A stretch of DNA of 11,357 nucleotides, taken from assembly GCA_023142805.1 (NCBI GenBank), contig JAGLIU010000044.1, positions 1 to 11,357 on the forward strand, read 5' to 3'. The notes under the pieces are model-generated. The model ran no database searches. It saw nothing but the letters and a program-made list of their open reading frames with translations, and had not been told where the DNA came from. Each line of letters begins with the position of its first letter. The stretch's first letter is position 1. The translations under genes were made by a program, and so were the position numbers. Below, in pieces: positions 6,814-11,357 of the stretch. This DNA is from Candidatus Omnitrophota bacterium. GTDB taxonomy: Bacteria; Omnitrophota; Gorgyraeia; Tantalellales; Tantalellaceae.

Positions 6814-8094
6814 ATGGCGCAGGCAACTGTACTGGTCGGAGCTCAATGGGGCGATGAAGGCAAAGGTAAGGTAATAGATATATTGACGAAAGATGTGCAG
6901 TATGTGGTTCGATATCAAGGGGGGAACAACGCGGGGCATACAGTTGTTATCGGTGATGATAAATATGTATTGCATTTGATCCCTTCAGGAATATTACATT
7001 CCGGAAAGATATGTGTTATAGGACACGGTGTGGTTATAGATCCTAAGGCTTTGATTGATGAGATTCTGCTTTTGGAAGAAAAAGGAATAGATTGCAGAGG
7101 ACGCCTTAAAATAAGCGATAAAGCGCATGTTATATTTCCGTATCACAATAAGATAGATGAATTCCGTGAATCTAAGAGGAAACAGGGTAAGATCGGGACT
7201 ACAAAAAGAGGTATAGGTCCGTGTTACGCGGACAAAGTCAGCAGGGTTGGTATTCGAATGGGTGAGCTTTTTGATGAAAGGTATTTTAAAGACAGATTGG
7301 AAAGTAATGTTGAAGAAAAGAACGCGCTTTTAAAAGATCTTGATTCTTTTGAAGGTTTTCCCGTAGAAGATATATTCAAAAAATATTGTGAGTACGCGCG
7401 ATATTTAAAGTCATTTACATGTGATACAACGATGCTTTTGAACGAAGCCCTCAAAAAAGGAGATACAATCCTTTTTGAAGGGGCTCAAGGTACTTTTTTA
7501 GACGTTGATTATGGAACATATCCTTACGTGACATCCTCAAATTCTACTGCAGGAGGAGCATGTACAGGCGCCGGGATAGGACCATCTAAAATTGATAAAG
7601 TTATAGGTGTGGTTAAAGCATATACTACACGAGTCGGGGAAGGTCCGTTTCCCACTGAGTTTGGTCCTGAACTTATGGAAAAGATCCGGGAAAAAGGCGG
7701 CGAATTTGGGGCTACAACAGGGCGGGCGCGTAGATGCGGATGGTTCGATAGCGTTTTAGTAAAAAATTCGGTTGATATAAACGGTATAGACGAAGTGGCT
7801 ATTACAAAACTGGATGTTTTGGATGAAATGGAAACTATCAAGATCTGTACGGCTTATAAATATAATGGTGAGTTGTATTATAATATTCCGGGCAATCCCG
7901 GTTTTCTTGATGAATGTGAGACTATTTATGAGGAGCATTCCGGGTGGGAGGAAGATACCTCCAATGCTACAGCTTACAGGGATCTTCCTGAAAACGCGCG
8001 AAAATATCTTGATAGAATAAAAGAGCTTATCGGTACGGATATAATTCTTGTTTCAGTCGGAAAAAGCAGAAAACAGACTTTGCCATATAAATGA
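6814..8094 (+). CDS. purA: Adenylosuccinate synthetase PurA
   Basis: PurA joins aspartate to IMP using GTP, the first committed step to AMP. The 426-residue length is normal. The N-terminal GTP/IMP loop QWGDEGKGK (11-19) carries the catalytic D14, and NNAGHT (38-43) carries H42. The IMP-contact segment GTTKRGIGPCYADK, the GAQG-x-x-LD motif and the guanine-contact KLDVLDEME stretch are all present. Near the C-terminus the usual S-x-GP motif reads SVGKSRKQTL, with Lys where Pro is common, a small deviation. The SD GAGGAA precedes ATG, which sits 18 bp after the previous stop. It is the last gene of the operon. A T6 run (8100-8105) follows the stop, but I find no convincing stem before it, so I call no terminator. 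Confidence 0.96.
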   Translation: MAQATVLVGAQWGDEGKGKVIDILTKDVQYVVRYQGGNNAGHTVVIGDDKYVLHLIPSGILHSGKICVIGHGVVIDPKALIDEILLLEEKGIDCRGRLKISDKAHVIFPYHNKIDEFRESKRKQGKIGTTKRGIGPCYADKVSRVGIRMGELFDERYFKDRLESNVEEKNALLKDLDSFEGFPVEDIFKKYCEYARYLKSFTCDTTMLLNEALKKGDTILFEGAQGTFLDVDYGTYPYVTSSNSTAGGACTGAGIGPSKIDKVIGVVKAYTTRVGEGPFPTEFGPELMEKIREKGGEFGATTGRARRCGWFDSVLVKNSVDINGIDEVAITKLDVLDEMETIKICTAYKYNGELYYNIPGNPGFLDECETIYEEHSGWEEDTSNATAYRDLPENARKYLDRIKELIGTDIILVSVGKSRKQTLPYK

Positions 8095-8115
8095 TCAGGT
8101 TTTTTGAACGGGTTC

Positions 8116-8144
8116 TTGACTTAAGAGAAGGTCAATGTTATATT
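8116..8144 (+). promoter_or_regulatory. Predicted sigma70-type promoter for the OmpA-domain lipoprotein
   Basis: TTGACT (8116-8121) and TATATT (8139-8144) are spaced by exactly 17 bp, the best promoter match in the window. Transcription would start near 8151, about 25 nt before the lipoprotein ATG at 8176. The -35 element overlaps one arm of an inverted repeat, TTGAC (8116-8120) and GTCAA (8131-8135), whose second arm lies in the spacer. That is a plausible operator for a dimeric regulator but is unproven. Confidence 0.65.
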
Positions 8145-8163
8145 GGATTTTGATCATTTAAGG

Positions 8164-8170
8164 AAGGAGG
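8164..8170 (+). promoter_or_regulatory. SD site that selects the lipoprotein start
   Basis: AAGGAGG lies five bases before ATG 8176. It fixes the start at the Met that opens the signal peptide and excludes an in-frame TTG at 8143, which would lie within the -10 element. Confidence 0.8.
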
Positions 8171-8175
8171 AAGAT

Positions 8176-8850
8176 ATGCAAGTGAGAAGATATTTTTTAA
8201 GAAGTATAATGATACTGATAGCGGTGAGTGTATTAACGTCGGGTTGTGCTTGGAATTTTTACAAACAAAATCCGCGGAGTAAAGAACAGATAGCCGAGTT
8301 AGAGGAGAAAATAGATGATCTGGAAGTTCAGAGGGAGCGGGAGAGGTTGGAATTTGAAGATGTAAAGCGGATGCTTGAGCGAAAGTTGGGAAGTCAAATA
8401 AAAAATGAAAGCATTTCTTTGTCTGTGGATGAACGGGGATTAGTTATAGTGTTGTCAGACAATATCTTGTTTGATCCCGGAAAAGCCAAGGTCAAAGAAG
8501 ATGCTTATTCTATATTGGATAAGGTAGCTAGCATTATAAAGAAAAATGTTCCGAACAAAAACATAGGGATTGGCGGACATACGGACAATACGCCTATTAA
8601 ACATTCCGCTTGGAAATCCAACTGGGAGCTTTCTGTCGCCAGGGCCACGAATGTTTTACATTATCTTATAAAGCAGGAGGTAGAACCGGAAAGATTGTCC
8701 GCTATAGGGTACGGAGAACATAAGGGGATAGCGTCGAACAGTACCGAAGCGGGACGTGCTAAGAATCGCAGAGTAGAAATTGTGATCTTACCTGAATTTA
8801 CAGAAAAAAGAAGCGATAATTTAGAAGATAAAGAACATTTTGTAAAATAG
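8176..8850 (+). CDS. OmpA/Pal-type peptidoglycan-binding lipoprotein
   Basis: The start is ATG 8176, set by AAGGAGG at 8164-8170 five bases upstream; an in-frame TTG farther upstream lies inside the promoter -10 and is rejected. The 224-residue product begins with a basic n-region and a hydrophobic stretch (11-20), ending in the lipobox TSGC with Cys24 as the lipidated residue. Ala at +2 is not the Asp retention signal, so outer-membrane delivery is likely. A charged, probably coiled-coil segment (about 35-72) precedes an OmpA C-terminal domain (about 85-205). That domain has GGHTDNTP (133-140, with D137) and NRRVEI (197-202), the residues that grip peptidoglycan. It probably tethers the outer membrane to the wall, like Pal. 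The SNWELSVARA motif is also common in MotB, but there is no transmembrane anchor or motor context. Confidence 0.85.
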   Translation: MQVRRYFLRSIMILIAVSVLTSGCAWNFYKQNPRSKEQIAELEEKIDDLEVQRERERLEFEDVKRMLERKLGSQIKNESISLSVDERGLVIVLSDNILFDPGKAKVKEDAYSILDKVASIIKKNVPNKNIGIGGHTDNTPIKHSAWKSNWELSVARATNVLHYLIKQEVEPERLSAIGYGEHKGIASNSTEAGRAKNRRVEIVILPEFTEKRSDNLEDKEHFVK

Positions 8851-8871
8851 GTATCAGCTATTAGTAGAATA

Positions 8872-8927
8872 AGAGAGTAGAGAGTAGTCCTTAAACATTT
8901 GGAATTCAGGGCCACTCTCTACTTTCT
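8872..8927 (+). terminator. Long hairpin between the lipoprotein gene and uppS (terminator, attenuator or small structured element)
   Basis: Arm 8872-8885 pairs with 8914-8927 over 14 positions with a single G-U. After one A-C mismatch the stem continues for five more pairs (8887-8891 with 8908-8912, including one U-G), leaving a 16-nt loop. The left arm includes a tandem AGAGTAG repeat (8874-8880 and 8881-8887). It lies 21 bp after the lipoprotein stop. The sequence just after it, GTTTATGG, is only mildly U-rich, so this is not a textbook intrinsic terminator. The uppS SD (GGAG, 8934-8937) begins only seven bases beyond the stem, so the structure could also tune uppS translation. Confidence 0.5.
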
Positions 8928-8944
8928 GTTTATGGAGATAATAA

Positions 8945-9646
8945 ATGCGGGGTAATTTGCCAAGACATATAGCTATAATCATGGATGGAAACGGAAGATG
9001 GGCCAAAAAAAGAAATCTTCCGAGTATTAAAGGTCACCATTCAGGGGTTAAGGTGGTTTCTGAAATAATAGAAGCTTGTGCTCTCAGAGGGATTGAGGCA
9101 TTGACTTTATATTCGTTCTCGACAGAGAACTGGAAACGTTCCAAAAAGGAAGTTAACGCTCTGATGTCTCTTTTTGAGGAGAACCTTAAGGCTAAGGGAG
9201 AAAAACTAAAAAAGAATAATGTCAGATTTAATGTTATCGGTAGGATAGAGGGGCTTCCTGAGATGCTCCAGAAACTTATAAAGGATCTGAAGAAAGAAAC
9301 CGTAAATAACGATGGTGTTAAATTAACCCTTGCTATTAATTATGGCGGTAGGCAGGAGATAGTTGATGCCGCGAAAAAATTATATAAAGAAATAGAAGAT
9401 AAGACCCTGGATATAACAAGTGTAGACGAAGACATTTTCAGTAAAGCTCTTTATACTCAAGGTCTTCCGGATCCGGATCTTATTATACGTACCAGTGGGG
9501 AAATGAGGATCAGCAATTTTTTGTTATGGCAGTCCGCTTATTCTGAGTTTTATATAACCGATACGTTCTGGCCCGATTTTAACGAAGAAGAGTTGGATAA
9601 AGCGATAAAGAAATATGGAGAACGGCAGAGGAGGTTTGGTGAATAA
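8945..9646 (+). CDS. uppS: Undecaprenyl diphosphate synthase (cis-prenyltransferase)
   Basis: UppS elongates farnesyl diphosphate with eight isopentenyl units to make the C55 carrier for peptidoglycan and O-antigen. The 233 residues show the family core: HIAIIMDGNGRWA (8-20) with the catalytic and metal D14, and the GHHSG helix start at 30-34. SFSTENWKR (57-65), NYGGRQEI (132-139) and RTSGEMRISNFLLWQ (182-196) follow, with E201 as the second metal-side acid in AYSEFY. Length is slightly short, from a compact N-terminus, but within the family range. SD GGAG at 8934-8937 is seven bases from ATG. The 3' end overlaps cdsA by eight bases, indicating co-translation. A weak promoter-like pair (TTGTAA 8840-8845, TAGAAT 8865-8870, 19-bp spacer) lies upstream, before the hairpin. 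Confidence 0.95.
   Translation: MRGNLPRHIAIIMDGNGRWAKKRNLPSIKGHHSGVKVVSEIIEACALRGIEALTLYSFSTENWKRSKKEVNALMSLFEENLKAKGEKLKKNNVRFNVIGRIEGLPEMLQKLIKDLKKETVNNDGVKLTLAINYGGRQEIVDAAKKLYKEIEDKTLDITSVDEDIFSKALYTQGLPDPDLIIRTSGEMRISNFLLWQSAYSEFYITDTFWPDFNEEELDKAIKKYGERQRRFGE
9629..9634 (+). promoter_or_regulatory. SD site that selects the cdsA start
   Basis: AGGAGG lies within the end of uppS, four bases before GTG 9639. A longer reading from ATG 9615 would place this SD inside the coding region and add eight residues (MENGRGGL) atypical of CdsA. The GTG is therefore preferred. Confidence 0.65.
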
Positions 9647-10451
9647 ATTTGTCAAAAGGACAATTGTCAGTCTTGTTTTAATAGGACTTGTATATGCAGT
9701 CGTTTATTCGATACCTAATGTGTTCTTTTGTTTGGTTATAGCGTTATTTGTCGGTCTCGGACAATTTGAGTTTTTTCGGTTGGTTCAGAATAAGGGTATA
9801 TTTGTTTATAAATATTTTGGTACAATTGTGGGGATTTTAGTCCCGGTTGTTATTTTTATGGGGAACAGTTTTCCTGAGCTCAAAAATCTTGAACCTATTT
9901 TGATCGTGGCCGCGAGCCTTTTTGCTTTTACCATGCAATTTCTCAGGAAAGACAACGCGCATGATCATTTGGTAAGTACGGCACTTACCTTATTTTCTCT
10001 TTTTTATGTAAGCTGGTTCTTTTCGTTTTTTATTAAATTAAAGTTTCTTGAAAATGGAGCGAATTTAATAGCATTTTTGATCATTGCTACGAAAAGCGCG
10101 GATATCGGGGCGTATGTTGTGGGAAGTCTTTTTGGTAAGAATGAACTTATTCCGAGGATAAGTCCTAAAAAAACCATAGAGGGGACTTTAGGGGGAGTTA
10201 TTTTAAGTCTTATATTTTCCGTAACATTGGGAAGGATGTTGACGGGTTTTTCAGTTTTGCACTTATCGATTTTAGGTATTTTGATGGCAACCTTAGGACA
10301 AATAGGGGATCTTGCGGAGAGTCTTATAAAACGTGATTGCGGAGTAAAGGATTCGGGTAAGTATTTCGCGGGCATTGGAGGGATGTTGGATCTTATTGAC
10401 AGTTTATTATTTACTGCCCCGGTCTTTTACTTTTATGTAAAAACATTTTAG
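9639..10451 (+). CDS. cdsA: Phosphatidate cytidylyltransferase CdsA (CDP-diacylglycerol synthase)
   Basis: CdsA converts phosphatidic acid and CTP into CDP-diacylglycerol in the inner membrane, the branch point to all phospholipids. From GTG 9639 the protein has 270 residues and about seven to eight hydrophobic segments, with a basic N-terminus (MNKFVKR). The C-terminal half carries the family's conserved parts: KSADIGAYVVGSLFG (152-166), SPKKTIEGTLGG (175-186) and the signature region SLIKRDCGVKD (228-238). In the rest of the signature the usual H-G-G-x-L-D-R-x-D reads IGGMLDLID (246-254): I246 replaces His and L252 replaces Arg. The two aspartates D251 and D254 are kept. Similar variants are, as I recall, found in PVC bacteria. 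The eight-base overlap with uppS fits a uppS-cdsA-dxr operon. Confidence 0.92.
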   Translation: MNKFVKRTIVSLVLIGLVYAVVYSIPNVFFCLVIALFVGLGQFEFFRLVQNKGIFVYKYFGTIVGILVPVVIFMGNSFPELKNLEPILIVAASLFAFTMQFLRKDNAHDHLVSTALTLFSLFYVSWFFSFFIKLKFLENGANLIAFLIIATKSADIGAYVVGSLFGKNELIPRISPKKTIEGTLGGVILSLIFSVTLGRMLTGFSVLHLSILGILMATLGQIGDLAESLIKRDCGVKDSGKYFAGIGGMLDLIDSLLFTAPVFYFYVKTF

Positions 10452-10506
10452 TGACGAAAGTATGGCGGTAAGTGAGGACTTCCGGCGGCGGGTAGGCAGA
10501 TTATTA

Positions 10507-10567
10507 TCGAGCTAAAAGGAATGAGGGGCGAAAAACAAGAGTTCTTGACGGTTAACCCTTAACTCGA
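10507..10567 (+). promoter_or_regulatory. Nested inverted repeats upstream of dxr (possible operator, attenuator or weak terminator)
   Basis: An outer pair TCGAG (10507-10511) and CTCGA (10563-10567) extends inward by TAA/TTA after one mismatch. Inside lie two smaller dyads: CAAGA-GT-TCTTG (10536-10547) and GTTAA-CCC-TTAAC (10551-10563). The second competes with the outer stem. TTGACG at 10545-10550 resembles a -35 element, but no good -10 occurs at 16-18 bp. Only a short T run follows the outer stem. The 138-bp gap around this is the largest in the uppS-cdsA-dxr block. Confidence 0.3.
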
Positions 10568-10589
10568 TTTGTTGAATAGTGTGAATTTT

Positions 10590-11357
10590 ATGAAGAATGT
10601 CGTATTACTCGGATCTACCGGATCCGTAGGAAAAAATGTATTGAATATTGTGAGGGCATATCCTGACAAATTCCGTATTAGCGGAATAGCGGCAGGTGAG
10701 GATATTAATTTGTTGGGTGCTCAGGTTGAGGAGTTTAAACCTGATGTTGCTGTTATCGGTAACAAAAACTTATATAGCGATTTTAAAACCATTGTTAGCG
10801 GAGAGACAAAAATACTTTCAGGGATTGAAGGCGTAGGACAGTTAGCTTCAGGAAAAGAGACTGACATAGTTTTTATGGCGATATCCGGGATTCAGGCGCT
10901 TGATCCGCTTATCGCGGCTATTACTGCCGGAAAAACAGTTGCCTTGGCAAGTAAAGAGCCTATAGTCTCGGCGGGAGCCTTGATAAAAAAGTTGGAGAAG
11001 GAACACAATGCGCGGATCCTTCCTGTTGATAGTGAACATAGCGCTATTATGCAGTGTTTATGCGGAAGGAATATCGAAGATGTAAACAAACTATATATTA
11101 CCGGAAGCGGAGGGTCTTTGTTCGGTGTCGAGGAAGACAAGTTTGATGAACTTTCTGTCGAGACGGTTCTTAATCATCCTAAATGGGATATGGGCAGGAA
11201 GATAACCGTGGATTCGGCCACACTAATGAATAAGGGACTGGAACTGATCGAAGCGCGGTGGCTTTTTAACGTATTGCCCGAGAAAATAAAGATAATTATT
11301 CATCCTGAAGCGATAATACACTCAATGGTAGAGTTTATAGACGGAACTATTTCCGCG
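10590..11357 (+). CDS. dxr: 1-deoxy-D-xylulose 5-phosphate reductoisomerase Dxr, N-terminal part (cut by window end)
   Basis: Dxr converts DXP to 2-C-methylerythritol 4-phosphate with NADPH, the committed step of the MEP isoprenoid pathway. The window holds 256 codons of an expected 380-400. The NADPH loop GSTGSVG is at 8-14 and ASKEP at 120-124 (usually ANKES). The metal ligands D147 and E149 lie in LPVDSEHSA, with E218 in MNKGLE. HPKWDMGRKITVDSATLMNKGLE (196-218) is canonical. The flexible-loop entry reads TGSGGSLFG (171-179) where A-S-G-G-P-F is usual; S173 is kept. ATG 10590 gives the standard MKNVVLLGSTG start, but no SD precedes it. In-frame GTG 10581 and TTG 10569/10572 are also without SD, and an in-frame TAA at 10560 bounds the frame. 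It follows uppS-cdsA in the usual envelope order. Confidence 0.94.
   Translation, partial: MKNVVLLGSTGSVGKNVLNIVRAYPDKFRISGIAAGEDINLLGAQVEEFKPDVAVIGNKNLYSDFKTIVSGETKILSGIEGVGQLASGKETDIVFMAISGIQALDPLIAAITAGKTVALASKEPIVSAGALIKKLEKEHNARILPVDSEHSAIMQCLCGRNIEDVNKLYITGSGGSLFGVEEDKFDELSVETVLNHPKWDMGRKITVDSATLMNKGLELIEARWLFNVLPEKIKIIIHPEAIIHSMVEFIDGTISA

Noticed and set aside
8095..8115. Possible terminator after purA (T6 run at 8100-8105)
   Set aside because: No stable stem precedes the T run, only the small palindrome TGATCA at the stop codon.
10480..10505. Resemblance of the G-rich stretch after cdsA to the RNase P RNA GAGGAAAGTCC motif
   Set aside because: The match is partial, and the gap is far too short for an RNase P RNA gene.
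10462..10515. Mini-ORF of 17 residues (MAVSEDFRRRVGRLLSS) between cdsA and dxr
   Set aside because: No proper SD and no recognisable similarity; the second mini-ORF at 10521-10562 has an SD with no spacing. Both look like chance.
1..11357. Mobile elements, CRISPR arrays, tRNA or rRNA genes, toxin-antitoxin or defence genes
   Set aside because: I saw no transposase, repeat-spacer pattern, tRNA-like cloverleaf or defence domain; nearly all DNA is accounted for by conserved housekeeping genes.

Overview
The window reads as ordinary housekeeping chromosome from an AT-rich, diderm (LPS-making), probably anaerobic bacterium. All genes lie on the + strand and are tightly packed. LptB at the left edge, an OmpA-type lipoprotein and the UppS/CdsA/Dxr block imply an outer membrane. 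The citrate/homocitrate-synthase-like enzyme belongs to a subfamily I associate with strict anaerobes, and the CdsA signature variant resembles PVC-superphylum versions. Together these suggest a PVC-related candidate phylum such as Omnitrophota. That placement is inference from gene content and motifs, not a database result.

Layout. 1-132: 3' end of lptB (LPS export ATPase). 133-320: intergenic DNA with a good sigma70-type promoter (212-240). 321-8094: seven closely spaced genes that look like one operon: hpf (ribosome hibernation), tig (trigger factor), clpP (protease), a class V aminotransferase, serA (3-phosphoglycerate dehydrogenase), a DRE-TIM citrate/homocitrate synthase homologue, and purA (adenylosuccinate synthetase). 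Gaps are 9-33 bp and each gene has its own Shine-Dalgarno (SD) site. 8116-8144: a second good promoter, driving an OmpA-domain lipoprotein (8176-8850). 8872-8927: a long near-perfect hairpin. 8945-10451: uppS and cdsA, overlapping by 8 nt. 10452-10589: a 138-bp gap with nested dyads. 10590 to the right edge: dxr, cut by the window end.

How the genes fit together. The first operon joins protein quality control at the ribosome (Hpf, trigger factor, ClpP) to amino-acid and nucleotide supply. SerA plus the aminotransferase probably supply serine. The DRE-TIM enzyme probably supplies citrate for 2-oxoglutarate and glutamate, and glutamate is the likely amino donor for the aminotransferase. PurA consumes aspartate and IMP for AMP. 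The second block makes envelope lipids: Dxr starts the MEP isoprenoid pathway, UppS makes the undecaprenyl carrier, and CdsA makes CDP-diacylglycerol.

I see no mobile element, CRISPR array, tRNA, rRNA or defence system, and no convincing undescribed system. The observations most worth checking are: a candidate (Re)-citrate synthase, a SerA without the usual catalytic Glu in its EPP motif, a CdsA with two altered signature residues, the long hairpin before uppS, and a marked excess of CGCG.
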